From: Bacteroidaceae bacterium
GTDB lineage: Bacteria; Bacteroidota; Bacteroidia; Bacteroidales; Bacteroidaceae
NCBI GenBank assembly: GCA_016286165.1
Contig: JAEESE010000003.1
Coordinates: 124,001-188,000, forward strand
Reading direction: 5' to 3'
DNA length: 64,000 nucleotides
Shown here: in pieces, positions 49,534 through 60,700 of the stretch
Numbering within the stretch: the first letter of the stretch is position 1
Layout of the letters: every line of letters begins with the position of its first letter
Notes under the pieces: generated by a model
What the model was told of the DNA's origin: nothing
Database searches by the model: none
Seen by the model: only the letters and a program-made list of their open reading frames with translations
Position numbers and translations under genes: made by a program

Positions 49534-52500
49534 ATGAAAAAACTATTTACCTCACTAATCATGCTCATGACGCTCTCCATGGCGTCTTGGGCACAAACCC
49601 TTAAAGTTGGCGGTGTGTCTGTAAACCTGGCAGCCACTTCTGTCCAGACTATCACGGGCAGTACTATTCAAGGTAAGGTCACTTATGATCCAAATACCAG
49701 GACGCTCTATTTGGAAAATGCTACCATCAATGGTGACATCTATGGTAACAAATTCGGCACTTCGGCATCCGATCGTCATTTCATTCATCTTTCGGGACGA
49801 AATTCGATAAAAAGTTCATATCATGGTATGCGCTTTGACAATAGTTATGTCGTGCTCTACGGTAGTGAGGGCTCGACATTGAATATCAACACTTCAGATA
49901 GTAATTCCGATTACGCGTGTATCGATACTGAAACAGGACATTTCGAAGTGTGGGGCATAAGGCTTATTATGAACGGTAAGTCAACTGGATTCTATGGCAA
50001 CGAGTCCAGCGGAACATTGCTTTTTGTCAACTCAATGGTTACCATCAATTGCGAGGGGGGAGCAATTCAGAAATGTAAGTCGGTTTCATTCGATGACTGC
50101 AAGTGCATCACTTCCGGTGCCACTCACACATCCTCCGTCGGCTATGTAGGTTCCAGCGGCACATTGCTTAAGAGTCTTGAGATATGGCCGCTGCTTACGG
50201 TCGGCAATGAGCCGGTACGTACAACTGGTGACTATAAATATGGTACGCTCCATTCTTGGAAATGGACCAAGAGCACCAAGACTCTGGAGATTACCGGTGA
50301 TATCAGTGTAGGTTCTTATTATGGAATAAGAAACTGCGGTATCGACGGGCTGACAGTGAAAACCGATGGTGCATATAAGATATCATCGAACTGGTTTGGC
50401 CTCCACACCGTGCAGAACACCACATTCTCAGGAAGCGGCTCTTTGACTCTTGAAGGCCAAAGTTCAACTACTGCCACTACTGCAGGCATCTACGTTGAGG
50501 GCAACAAGACTATTACTGTAGCGATGAATACTTTATTAGCTCAGGGAGGTAAATACGGTATATACAATCCTCAAGGCACGCTGACGCTGAACAAACTGAA
50601 TAATAATTCCATATATAAGTTCATTGGTGAGACAGCTAATGTCTATACTCGCTACTTAAACATGAACGATATGGACATATGGACATCATACTCCTACTAT
50701 AATACGAGCGACTTCAAGATGCACTATAAAGGCGAAGTGGCCAATAAGGAAAATACGGCAACCGGTTCTTGGTTTGCCTGCAAGAATCAGATAACTTACT
50801 ATCCTATTAAAGTTGGCGGCACTCAGGTAAACAACCGTAATCACGATAACATCTACAGCCCATTCATCACCGCCGGCACTGTAAGCTACGATGCCGACAC
50901 CAAGACGCTGACGCTGAATGGGGTAAACATTGATGTGACCGATGCGGGCATCCCAGCCATCATGAAGACTTCCGGCGACCTCACCATTAATTTTGCCGGC
51001 ACTGAAAAGCAATATCTGAAGGCCAAAACCAATGTTATTGACCTTTCTGGCGGCACGACCACCTTCACTGGAGGTACAAAAGATACTCCTGTTTATATTG
51101 AGTCTGCGAATGAGTCAGGTATCAAGACTGGTAGCGGTGCCAGCGTTACCCTCAACACTGCCAATTTCGTCGAGTTCAAGGGTAAGAAGTATGCCTACTA
51201 TGGTTGCAATACTTCTGGCGAGAAGCTGACGCTGAAGAAGGCGACAGGCGACGAGAGAGCTTACCGCTTCGCCGGCGAGGAGGGCATCATCCATAATTTA
51301 TATTCGCTCGTTCTCGACAACATGGATGAATGGCAAGGCTATAACGATTATATCAACGGCTGCTACCTCAAGGATGGTGAATTGCGTCAGAATGGCGGCA
51401 CTGTAGCCACGGGCACCATCTGCTATGGCGCCATCGTAGAGGCTCTTCCCATTTACGTCTGTGGCAAACAGCTCAACAAGGTTAGTTCCAATACGAGCTA
51501 TACCATCTATGTCGGTAGCGAATATATCACTGCAGGTGGTGCCAGGGCCGTGGGCTATGACCCGGCAACCAAGACGCTGACGCTGAACAATGCGACGTTA
51601 ACAGATGTGAAGAATAGCCATGCCATAGAGTTTGGTTCAGGCTTTGAGGGCAATATAGTTCTCTCGGGCAACAATAATATCACCGTCAAAACATCCAACT
51701 ATAGTGGTATTGTCAATGGTGCGGTTGGTGTATCGACCACCTTCAAGGGCAATGGCTCCCTCTATGTGAAAGGTTCCACTGGTTTGATGCCATGGAAAGG
51801 CACGATGACCTTAACAGATAATGTCAAGATTGAGGCTATCGGTAGTTCTCTTGGCGTAGGATCTAATAACAATGGAACGTCTGGTGAGACCCTCATCGTT
51901 AGCGGTAACGCTCAATTGAAGGCTAGCACCATTGGCAGATTAAACACCATCACTCTGCAAGACGGCCAGACTATCGTAGAACCCAGAGGCGCTTCAATCC
52001 AGAAACTCAGCAATGGCTATGGCGTCAGCGTTGACGGTTCAACTTTGGCCCAGAACGTAGTCATACAGAAGGCGGAGAAATATCCGATCTTTGTCTGTGG
52101 CGATCAAGTGAACAGCTACAACTGCAACGATATCCTCGGTGATGGCAAGGTGAAATATGATCCGAGCACCAAGACACTGACGCTGAACAATGCAACGATA
52201 GATTATCAGGGCAGTGAGAATGATGGTATAATCAAAGTCGACGAAAACGCAGAAGTTACCATCACAGTGGAAGGCACTAATACTTGCTCAGGCAACACGA
52301 ATCTATACTCAACGATATGGTGCAGATCAGGTTCTAATGTCACCATTAATGGAACAGGCACCCTCAAAGCTGGTGGTTATCAGTTTGGCGTTTATACATG
52401 GAATGGCGCAACTGCCATAATTAAGGGTAGTGTCACCGTCGAATCGACAACAGACATTGGTAGCAATTCGTCATCAAACATGGGCAAACTGGTTGTCGGT

Positions 52501-54000
52501 GAGAATGCTGTCGTGAAGGTAAGGAGTATCCGTAATGTTTCCTCTCTCACTCTCAACAACGGTCAGGCTATCGTAGCGCCCGCAGGCGCAGTGTACAAGG
52601 ACAATGGCGTATATGTCGACAGTCAACTGGCACAAAACGTTGTCATTATGAAGACGGAGAAATATCCGATCTTTGTCTCTGGCAATCAGGTGAACAGCTA
52701 CAACTGCAACGATATCCTCGGTGATGGCAAGGTGAAATATGATCCGAGCACCAAGACGCTGACACTGGACAATGCCGCGATAGATTATCAGGGCACAGCA
52801 AGCAACTCTGCTGGTATTAAAGTTGAAAATGCGAAAGTGACCATCATTGTTAAGGGCAACAACAGCATCACAGGCAACAACAATATGTTCTCTGCATTAT
52901 GGCTGTCAGGAGAGGATACTGACGTTACCCTCGCTGGCAACGGCAAGCTGAGCCTGTCAGGATCATATTCTAGATGTAATGCTGTGTATCTTTCAAGTGC
53001 AACTCTAAGAGTCGGAGGCAACGTAACTCTTGAGGCGAATGGCAATGAGCGTGGTATAGGCTATAATGCTTCTCCTCGTGGAACACTCATCGTAGGTGAA
53101 AACGCCATAGTTAAGGCTTCAACCATTTCATCTCTCCAAACCCTCACCCTCAATGACAATCATGAGATAGTTGAACCTGCCGGAGCTGAGTTCAAGAACA
53201 ATGGTGTATATGTAGGCAACACCCTTGCTCAGAACGTAGTCATCCAGAAGCATGTTGCAGACATCTACGCTATTAAGATTGCCGGCACTCAGGTGACCAG
53301 CGACAACGCTGGCGACATTCTCGGCAATGGTGTATTCAGCTATGATGCTGCTAAAAACATCCTTACCGTCAATGGCGACTACATGGGCGACGACCAGGTC
53401 ATTAGCAGCTATGTTGACGACCTGACAATCGAGTTAGCCGGCGCCTGCACATTTACAGCTAAAGGAAGCCAGACAATAATCTATGCACTGAACGGTCTGA
53501 CATTCACTGGTGGCAATCTCACGTTGGTAAGCGACTCTCCCGACAAGGATGCTATCGGTATTTATGTTGAGCATGGCTCGTTGAACTTCAAGGATGCTTA
53601 TGTTGACGTCACAGGCGATGGATTCGAGTATGCTATCACTGGTGAGGCCGAAGTACCTCTTGTCATCGAGAACTCCAACATCACCGCTTCAGCTCACGGC
53701 GAAGGCTGCTTCAAGGACTTCGCAAGCATGACGCTTAGCGGCTGCTACATCGACAGTCCGCGCGGCACGGTGTTTGAGAACGAAGCTCTTCGCGATGCCG
53801 AAGGCAATGTCATTGGCGGTTCAAGTGAAACCGAGACCGTAGTCATCAAGAGCGGTGCCGATGCTATTGAAGGTATTGATGCTGCAGCTGGGCAGAGCGA
53901 CATCTATGATGTGGCTGGTCGCAAGCTCGGCAGCATGAGCCGTGGCATCAACATTGTCCGTTCAGCCGACGGCAAGACCCGCAAGGTGCTACGTAAGTGA
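49534..54000 (+). CDS. Secreted repeat-built protein 1 (beta-helix-like, type IX-type tail)
   Basis: 1488 residues. The signal peptide (1-20, MKKLFTSLIMLMTLSMASWA) is followed by about six modules of roughly 200 residues, each opening with (Y/L)xIxVxGxQV and GxVxYDxxTKTLTLNNA. Starts are near 22, 422, 638, 849, 1043 and 1244, plus a divergent one near 226. Within modules, Asn/Gly/Thr-rich short strands suggest a right-handed beta-helix or beta-solenoid, as in Bacteroidales proteins labelled carbohydrate-binding. Modules 4 and 5 are nearly identical in their first 107 bp (52074-52180 and 52656-52762). The tail (IYDVAGRKLGSMSRGINIV) ends in basic residues like a type IX sorting signal. No catalytic motif is seen; adhesion or glycan binding is the likely use. 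Confidence 0.8.
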   Translation: MKKLFTSLIMLMTLSMASWAQTLKVGGVSVNLAATSVQTITGSTIQGKVTYDPNTRTLYLENATINGDIYGNKFGTSASDRHFIHLSGRNSIKSSYHGMRFDNSYVVLYGSEGSTLNINTSDSNSDYACIDTETGHFEVWGIRLIMNGKSTGFYGNESSGTLLFVNSMVTINCEGGAIQKCKSVSFDDCKCITSGATHTSSVGYVGSSGTLLKSLEIWPLLTVGNEPVRTTGDYKYGTLHSWKWTKSTKTLEITGDISVGSYYGIRNCGIDGLTVKTDGAYKISSNWFGLHTVQNTTFSGSGSLTLEGQSSTTATTAGIYVEGNKTITVAMNTLLAQGGKYGIYNPQGTLTLNKLNNNSIYKFIGETANVYTRYLNMNDMDIWTSYSYYNTSDFKMHYKGEVANKENTATGSWFACKNQITYYPIKVGGTQVNNRNHDNIYSPFITAGTVSYDADTKTLTLNGVNIDVTDAGIPAIMKTSGDLTINFAGTEKQYLKAKTNVIDLSGGTTTFTGGTKDTPVYIESANESGIKTGSGASVTLNTANFVEFKGKKYAYYGCNTSGEKLTLKKATGDERAYRFAGEEGIIHNLYSLVLDNMDEWQGYNDYINGCYLKDGELRQNGGTVATGTICYGAIVEALPIYVCGKQLNKVSSNTSYTIYVGSEYITAGGARAVGYDPATKTLTLNNATLTDVKNSHAIEFGSGFEGNIVLSGNNNITVKTSNYSGIVNGAVGVSTTFKGNGSLYVKGSTGLMPWKGTMTLTDNVKIEAIGSSLGVGSNNNGTSGETLIVSGNAQLKASTIGRLNTITLQDGQTIVEPRGASIQKLSNGYGVSVDGSTLAQNVVIQKAEKYPIFVCGDQVNSYNCNDILGDGKVKYDPSTKTLTLNNATIDYQGSENDGIIKVDENAEVTITVEGTNTCSGNTNLYSTIWCRSGSNVTINGTGTLKAGGYQFGVYTWNGATAIIKGSVTVESTTDIGSNSSSNMGKLVVGENAVVKVRSIRNVSSLTLNNGQAIVAPAGAVYKDNGVYVDSQLAQNVVIMKTEKYPIFVSGNQVNSYNCNDILGDGKVKYDPSTKTLTLDNAAIDYQGTASNSAGIKVENAKVTIIVKGNNSITGNNNMFSALWLSGEDTDVTLAGNGKLSLSGSYSRCNAVYLSSATLRVGGNVTLEANGNERGIGYNASPRGTLIVGENAIVKASTISSLQTLTLNDNHEIVEPAGAEFKNNGVYVGNTLAQNVVIQKHVADIYAIKIAGTQVTSDNAGDILGNGVFSYDAAKNILTVNGDYMGDDQVISSYVDDLTIELAGACTFTAKGSQTIIYALNGLTFTGGNLTLVSDSPDKDAIGIYVEHGSLNFKDAYVDVTGDGFEYAITGEAEVPLVIENSNITASAHGEGCFKDFASMTLSGCYIDSPRGTVFENEALRDAEGNVIGGSSETETVVIKSGADAIEGIDAAAGQSDIYDVAGRKLGSMSRGINIVRSADGKTRKVLRK
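52168..52575 (+). repeat. Long direct repeat, copy 1 (shared with the paralogue)
   Basis: About 408 bp nearly identical to 55747-56154 (offset 3579 bp), differing in about 20 positions, mostly in one short block near 52230-52260. Confidence 0.85.
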
Positions 54001-54121
54001 GAGAAGAGCCAAGCTCGCTTGAGTTCTTCCGAACGAGAAGCAGCTCAAGCTAAGCTCAAGGTTCTGAAGACGTAAGAATCATTCTGGCCTTTCCCTACAT
54101 TGGGAAAGCGAAGATAAGAAG

Positions 54122-54152
54122 GGTGCCCCGCAATGCAAGCGGGGCGCCTTTT
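54122..54152 (+). terminator. Intrinsic terminator of repeat protein 1
   Basis: GGTGCCCCGC (54122-54131) pairs with GCGGGGCGCC (54139-54148) with one G-U pair, followed by four T. Confidence 0.85.
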
Positions 54153-54197
54153 AATGTTTATTAACACAGGTTTGCACCTTATTACAAATAATTGTTG

Positions 54198-54205
54198 TAT
54201 TTTTG
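54198..54205 (+). promoter_or_regulatory. -7 box of the second repeat-protein gene
   Basis: TATTTTTG, with TTTG at 54171-54174, 23 bp upstream. The leader is about 65 nt. Confidence 0.45.
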
Positions 54206-54276
54206 CAGCAGATAATATACTTATTCCGGTACAAGCAATCATTGTTTACTAATTTACTAACTTAATCCAATCCATT

Positions 54277-57200
54277 ATGAAAAAACTATTTACCTCACTA
54301 ATCATGCTCATGACGCTCTCCATGGCGGCTAGGGCCGACTTGTCTGTAGGTAATGTGACGGTGACTTCCACTGGCAACGTTAATCCTACCGGACTTACGT
54401 CAGGAACAATTAAATACGATGCTTCAACAAACAAGTTGACGCTCGAGAATGTCACATTTGAGACTAGTTCCACTTATGCTATCCGTTACACCGGCTCAAC
54501 AAAGCTTACCGTTATTTTCAAAGGCAAGAACACCATCAATGCGACCCTTGGAGGTTTATCATGTAGTGGTCCAGATCTTGAAGTATATGGCGAAGGCATA
54601 GAAACCAAAGTCATAATTAATAGTGAGGACCCTAATAATGGTTATTTTACCCCTATGTCGGTATATGCCAAAGAAATGTTCATCCACGACATCACGCTCG
54701 AAGCGACGGGTCATCACTATGGCATTAATGGCGGTACGGCTGGTTCCACCCCAAGACAGTCGACCCTGAAGATTTCCAATGCCAATGTCAAATCTACAAT
54801 CTCCAGTACGACAACAGGTGATGCTGCCATAGCTGGCTTCAAGGCATGCACTCTAATAGGCTGTGAACCGACAGATGGTTCTTACTACGACAGTGCCAAG
54901 TGTGGCTTCAAGGCTGCCGAAGGTGATGATTTTGCCAAGGCTGTAAACATTATGTTTGTCGAGCCTTATAACCTTTGGATCCTCGGCAAGCAGGTGACGA
55001 ATCTCAATGCCGCAAACTTTACCGTCGAAGGTCTTACCTCTGGCACCGTAAGCTACGATGCCAGCACCAAGACGCTGACGCTGGACAACGTGACGCTGAC
55101 AGCTCCTGAAGGCAACAATAATAGTGCTATATTCGTAGGCGGAGGTGCAGGGGATGTCACAATTAAATTCACGGGTACAACAACCGATGCCAATTTGACG
55201 GCTAACGGTGATGCTATAACATTGTACTCCAACACTACCTTTACCGGAACAGGCAACCGGGTGTATATTAAATCCATAAAAGGTTCTGGCATCGTCACTG
55301 AGGACGGCATAAATGTTCTCGTAGACTTCCCAGGCTACTTTGGCTCACAGGGTGCAGAGTACGGCTTCTATGGCGATTATCCTGACGGCGATGTTCTGAC
55401 CCTGAAGAAGAAGTCTTCAGACACTTATGGGTACAATTTCTCAGGCAAAAAGGGCTCGATTTATTATCTAGGCAAACTTGTACTGGACAATATGGATTTC
55501 TTCCATCAAGATGGCACATCATTTAATACACCCGGTTGCTACTGGGATGAGGCAGACCACCAAGTAGAACAGAACGGTGGAACATTAGTTACTACCCCAG
55601 TCAGTTTCAAGTCCATCAAGGAGAAACTACCTATCTACATCTGCGGCAAGCAACTGAACAGAGTTGAGAATGGAACTGACGTCATTGAGGTCGGCAGCCC
55701 GTACATCACCGCTGGCGGAGCCAAGGCCGTTTGCTATGACCCGGCAACCAAGACACTGACGCTGAACAATGCAACGATAGATTATCAGGGCAGTGAGAAT
55801 GATGGTGCTGTTAAGGTCGATGAGAATGCAGCAGTTACCATCACAGTGGAAGGCACTAATACTTGCTCAGGCAACACGAATCTATACTCAACGATATGGT
55901 GCAGAGCAGGTTCTAATGTCACCATTAATGGAACAGGCACCCTCAAAGCTGGTGGTTATCAGTTTGGCGTTTATACATGGAATGGCGCAACTGCCATAAT
56001 TAAGGGTAGTGTCACCGTCGAATCGACAACAGACATTGGTAGCAATTCGTCATCAAACATGGGCAAACTGGTTGTCGGTGAGAATGCTGTCGTGAAGGCA
56101 AGGAGTATCCGTAATGTTTCCTCACTCACTCTCAACAACGGTCAGACTATCGTAGAGCCCGCTGGTGCAGAGTTCAGGGACGGCGGCGTTTATGTCGGCA
56201 ACACCCTCGCTCAGAACGTTGTCATACAGAAGGTGGAGAAATATGGTGTGCTTGTTTATGGCGAAGAAGTGACCAACCTCAACTGTGCCGACATCCTCGG
56301 CGATGGCAAGCTGAGCTTCAACCCCAGCACCAAGACGCTGACGCTGAACAATGCTAAGATGACAGTTGGCAAAGACGACGAATTCAATTGTATTTCCAAC
56401 TATAAAGGCTTGAAAGGCCTGATTATCGACGTTAATGGCACGTGCGAACTTAATTCGGCCTCAGATTGGTCTTCGTTGAATTTACGAATGGATGCAACCA
56501 TCACAGGTAGCGGCACTCTCAAGTTGACCGGTTCAGGCGGTGATCTTTATGCTGACGATGGAGCCAACATAACCATCAACAATGTCAACATAGAGGCGGA
56601 AGGTTGCTTTAATGGCGCTAATAAGAGTGCAAGCTTGGCTATTTATCTCACCAACGGCAAGAAGGTTTCTGTCGAGAGTGGCGTCTTCAGCTGGAAGGAT
56701 ATTACCCTTGGCGAGGGCGTCGCAGTGACGCAGCCTGCCGGCACAACAATAAGCAATGGCACGATTGTTACGTCGACCGGTGGAACAGCTGGTAATGTCT
56801 TAATCGAGATGGATACCACCGTTAAGTATGACCTTTGGATTGCCGGTACGCAGGTGACTAGCGCCAACTGCAACGACATTCTCGGCAACGGTGTGTTCAG
56901 TTATATTCATAACTCTCGCATGCTTACCATTAAAGGTGACTACGAATATACAAAGACTTCCGGCATGATTGTCAATAGTGAATTAGAGTTCTTGCTCATA
57001 AATGTTGCAGGTTCTAGCAAGATAACCTCAGCTTCTGAGAACACTCTCATTTACTTAAGTAATAACGCAGAGATCCGTGGTGGTAAGCTCACCCTTGAAT
57101 GCACTCATTCTGATGCTAATAATATGGCAATCTATCAGGAATTTGGCAATAAGTTAGCTATCAATGAAGCTTACATAGAGATAGGCGACGGCTTCTCCTA

Positions 57201-57570
57201 TGCTATCACTGGTGAGCCCGACGTGGCCCTTGAAATCTTCAACTCGGACATTGTAGCCAAGGCTCATAAGAACGGTTGCTTCAAGGACTTCGGCAGCATG
57301 ACGCTCTCAGGCTGCTACATCGACAGCCCTCGCAACACAGTCTATGAGAATGAAGCCCTCCGCGATGCTGACGGTAACATCATAGGTGGTGGTGAAGAGT
57401 ATGAGACAGTGATCATCCGTTCAGGTGCAGACGCCATCGATGGCATCGATGCAACCAACGGTCCGAGCGAAATCTATGATGTAGCTGGTCGCAAGCTTGA
57501 CAACATGGGTCGCGGCATCAACATCGTTCGTACTTCTGACGGCAAGACCCGCAAGGTGCTGAAGAAGTGA
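54277..57570 (+). CDS. Secreted repeat-built protein 2 (paralogue of protein 1)
   Basis: 1097 residues. The first 53 bp of the gene are identical to those of protein 1 (49534-49586), including most of the signal peptide. Five modules begin near 22, 230, 451, 655 and 850 (for example LPIYICGKQLNRV and YDLWIAGTQVTSA, each with the TLTLNNA signature). The tail (IYDVAGRKLDNMGRGINIV, then TRKVLKK) matches protein 1. It has one module fewer than its neighbour, so the pair arose by duplication followed by module gain or loss. No enzyme motif is seen. It ends at a strong terminator. Confidence 0.8.
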   Translation: MKKLFTSLIMLMTLSMAARADLSVGNVTVTSTGNVNPTGLTSGTIKYDASTNKLTLENVTFETSSTYAIRYTGSTKLTVIFKGKNTINATLGGLSCSGPDLEVYGEGIETKVIINSEDPNNGYFTPMSVYAKEMFIHDITLEATGHHYGINGGTAGSTPRQSTLKISNANVKSTISSTTTGDAAIAGFKACTLIGCEPTDGSYYDSAKCGFKAAEGDDFAKAVNIMFVEPYNLWILGKQVTNLNAANFTVEGLTSGTVSYDASTKTLTLDNVTLTAPEGNNNSAIFVGGGAGDVTIKFTGTTTDANLTANGDAITLYSNTTFTGTGNRVYIKSIKGSGIVTEDGINVLVDFPGYFGSQGAEYGFYGDYPDGDVLTLKKKSSDTYGYNFSGKKGSIYYLGKLVLDNMDFFHQDGTSFNTPGCYWDEADHQVEQNGGTLVTTPVSFKSIKEKLPIYICGKQLNRVENGTDVIEVGSPYITAGGAKAVCYDPATKTLTLNNATIDYQGSENDGAVKVDENAAVTITVEGTNTCSGNTNLYSTIWCRAGSNVTINGTGTLKAGGYQFGVYTWNGATAIIKGSVTVESTTDIGSNSSSNMGKLVVGENAVVKARSIRNVSSLTLNNGQTIVEPAGAEFRDGGVYVGNTLAQNVVIQKVEKYGVLVYGEEVTNLNCADILGDGKLSFNPSTKTLTLNNAKMTVGKDDEFNCISNYKGLKGLIIDVNGTCELNSASDWSSLNLRMDATITGSGTLKLTGSGGDLYADDGANITINNVNIEAEGCFNGANKSASLAIYLTNGKKVSVESGVFSWKDITLGEGVAVTQPAGTTISNGTIVTSTGGTAGNVLIEMDTTVKYDLWIAGTQVTSANCNDILGNGVFSYIHNSRMLTIKGDYEYTKTSGMIVNSELEFLLINVAGSSKITSASENTLIYLSNNAEIRGGKLTLECTHSDANNMAIYQEFGNKLAINEAYIEIGDGFSYAITGEPDVALEIFNSDIVAKAHKNGCFKDFGSMTLSGCYIDSPRNTVYENEALRDADGNIIGGGEEYETVIIRSGADAIDGIDATNGPSEIYDVAGRKLDNMGRGINIVRTSDGKTRKVLKK
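55747..56154 (+). repeat. Long direct repeat, copy 2
   Basis: Counterpart of 52168-52575. Its high identity against much lower similarity around it points to recent gene conversion or unequal recombination. Confidence 0.85.
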
Positions 57571-57629
57571 GATAAGAGCCAAGCTCACTTGAGCTCTTCC
57601 GAACGTGGAATAAAACATAATATTCAGAG

Positions 57630-57657
57630 AAAAGGGCGCCAACTTAGGCGCCCTTTT
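57630..57657 (+). terminator. Intrinsic terminator of repeat protein 2
   Basis: AAAAGGGCGCC (57630-57640) pairs perfectly with GGCGCCCTTTT (57647-57657) around a 6-nt loop; the U-run is part of the stem. Confidence 0.9.
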
Positions 57658-57700
57658 CTGCATATTCGCAACTGATTCTATATTTTTTGGTTATAAACGA

Positions 57701-57730
57701 TTGTCGTTTCAGCAAAATGGTGTACTTTTG
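57701..57730 (+). promoter_or_regulatory. M60 peptidase promoter
   Basis: TTG (57701-57703), 19 bp, TACTTTTG (57723-57730), 38 bp before the ATG at 57769. Confidence 0.55.
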
Positions 57731-57768
57731 CGAGGAATTTAGATAAAACAACTAACCAAATATTGACG

Positions 57769-60700
57769 ATGAAAAGATTCTTAGCTATGGCAATTGCTGC
57801 CATTCTTCTATGCAGCACTGGAGAAACTCTTGCCACAGAAGTGAATGTGGAGAAAGCAGGAACACTGGCCTCACAGCTTACTACCACGGAAACGACTTTG
57901 CGCATCACGGGAGTAATCAACGGCACCGACGTGAAATACCTGCGCGAACTCATTAACGCAGGCAAGGTGACGACGCTTGATATCGCAGATGTGCGTATCG
58001 TGAGCGGAGGCGAAGTCTATTACAAGGATGAGGCCGGCACGAGCTACAAGAGCGAGAACGATGTCATAGGGCAATTCATGTTTCGCGAATGCGAGAAACT
58101 GAAGGCTATTACGCTGCCCTCGACGGTGAATGCCATTCTGGCAAACGCCTTCTCGAAGTCCGGACTCAAGGAAGTGGACATCCCAAATAGCGTGTCGCGC
58201 CTCGGTGGTGATGCCTTTGCCTATTGTTCATCGCTGGCCAAGGTCGTCATAGGCAGTCGCGTGTCGAGGATGGACCAGGGTGTGTTCTACAGCTCGCCCG
58301 TCAAGCAGGCTTACGTCAAACCCACGACGCCTCCTAATGCGCCAGCTTACCTCTTCTCGTCGAACCCGCGAATATACGTCTATACCGAGTCGCTGGCCGA
58401 CTACAAAGCCACCGACTGGAGAACCTACGGCACTTTGGTGGGCAATCTCGAGGCCACATATCCCAAGGAACCGGACCCGAGCGACGTGGTGAACGAACTG
58501 TGTTCCACTTTCTTCGAGGATATGGCTTGCACGCAGCTCAAGGCTGAATATCAGGCCATGAGCGACGAGGACCTCACAGCTGCTATCTCCAATGCCGGTC
58601 TGCCAGACTTCATGGCCACTATTGCAGTGAAGATTAAGAACGATAGCTGGGCCGCCTACGAGAAGGATTTCCGAATTCATGACTACAACGCTTTCAGCGA
58701 CGCTACATATTGGAACACTAAGATGATGAGTACCGGCGGCTCGTATATGGGCAATCCGACGGGCATCTTCACTACAACGCTCGATCCCATCTATGTGTTC
58801 GTGGACAGCGATGTGCCCGAGGGCGCTACGCTCTACATTGCCGGATGCGAAGGCAATACACTCGTAACCAACGCCAAGACCGGCACACAACTGAAGAAAG
58901 GCCTGAATATAGTCGACGGCATGAAGGACGCACTCTACTATATTCTATACACCGCCGATACCAAGGACATGAAGAAGACGCTCGACGAATGGCCTGACAT
59001 CAAGATACATATCGAGGGCGGAGCCGTCAACGGCTACTATGATGTGGCACGCCATAGCGACACGGATTACAAGGCTATCCTCAGAGCTGCCAAGCACGAG
59101 CGTTTCACAGTGAAGAGCAAGAACGCGCTGTTCAACTTCAAGACTTCGACGTACAAGACCGTGTGGCCTCGCACCATTGACAAGAGCATCAGCTGGTTCG
59201 ACAGCCTGGCCGTGTGGGAGAAGGACCTGATGGGCATGACCGTGGCCGTGGCTTCAGGCCAGCGCGCCGGAGCGCCTTACTACCTCACGGGAGGTGAGGC
59301 TATCTATCCCATCTTCTACAACAACCCCTGCTTTGCCATCGAAGGCACGTCCGCTGACGCAGGCTATGCTAACTCAACACCCTACCGCACATGCTACAAC
59401 TCGGTCGACTGCATACGCAACTCGTTCGATGTTAGCCGCTACGAAATCGACGACTGGTGCTCGGCCCACGAGAACGGTCACAACAACCAAGGTGCCATCA
59501 ATCTCGAAGGCGGTACCGAGGTCTCGAACAACTTGTTCTCAAACTACATCCGATACCTCGACGGCCTGGTCACATCCGTTGGCTCGCCACTGTCGATGGT
59601 CATGGAGGAATACGCTCGCAATGAGCCGTTCTTCATCCGCAACGTTGAAAGCCAGTTGCGCATGTACTGGCAGTTGTACCTCTACTATCATCTGGCACAG
59701 AAGAATACATCATTCTACCCCAACCTGTTCAAGGCCCTGCGCGAAGACCCGTTGAAGTTGTGGACGGCGAGCAGCACCAACAGCTCGCAGAAGTTTGTGC
59801 GTAAGGTGTGTGAGATAGCACAGGAGGACCTCACCGAGTTCTTCACCATCTACGGCTTCTTCATTCCCTTCACTAATATGCACATCGAGGACTACGGCTC
59901 GCATACCATGACCGTGCGTCAGAGCGAGATAAACCGCACGCTCTCGGCCATTCAGCAGTACCCCAAGAACCGCGAAATAATCTTCGTGGAGGACCGTGCC
60001 GATTACGTGCTGACCACCGACTTTCTCACAAAGGCCGGTCAGAAGAAGCGCGATTCGGAACGAGTGGGGCAGTGCGGTGAATTGGGGCAGTTCACAACGT
60101 ATCTGCCGGGCGGTTGTCAGCCATCGGCTTACACATATCTGCAGGCTGATTCGCTCTATGCCCTCGATGGTACGGGCGGCTTGGGCATCCTGATGCTCGA
60201 TGCCGAGGGCAAGCTCGTTTATGCTTCTAATGCCTACAATTTCTGCATCCCGACTAGCGTAGGCGATGCTTTCACCATCTATTCCCTTGATGCCGACGGC
60301 TCGTTGCACGAAATCACCAAGGCAGGCGAAGGGGCTGAATACGTATATCTGAACACCGCAGGAACGCTGGCAGACTCGCTTTCGGCAAAGGTTATTAAGG
60401 CCACTATAGGCGGCGTGATCAACGGCACCGACTTCAAATACATGCGCCAGCTCATTGCCGACGGCAACCTCGCATCCTTAGACCTCACGCAGGCTAACGT
60501 CAAGAGCGGTGGCCTGGCTTACTATGAGACCTACCGCAGCGCACTCAATGCCATAGGCGACCATGCCTTCCACCAGTGCCGCCAACTCATTGCCATACGC
60601 TTGCCCGAGAGCATCACCAGGATTCTGAACTGCGCTTTCTCAAGCTCTGGCCTCAAGGAGATTTACATCCCCGACAACGTCACCTCCCTGGGCGAAGACG

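Noticed and set aside
54089..54108. Single CTTTCCC-TACAT-GGGAAAG-like palindrome after repeat protein 1
   Set aside because: It resembles array 6 cores but stands alone without 22-bp neighbours.
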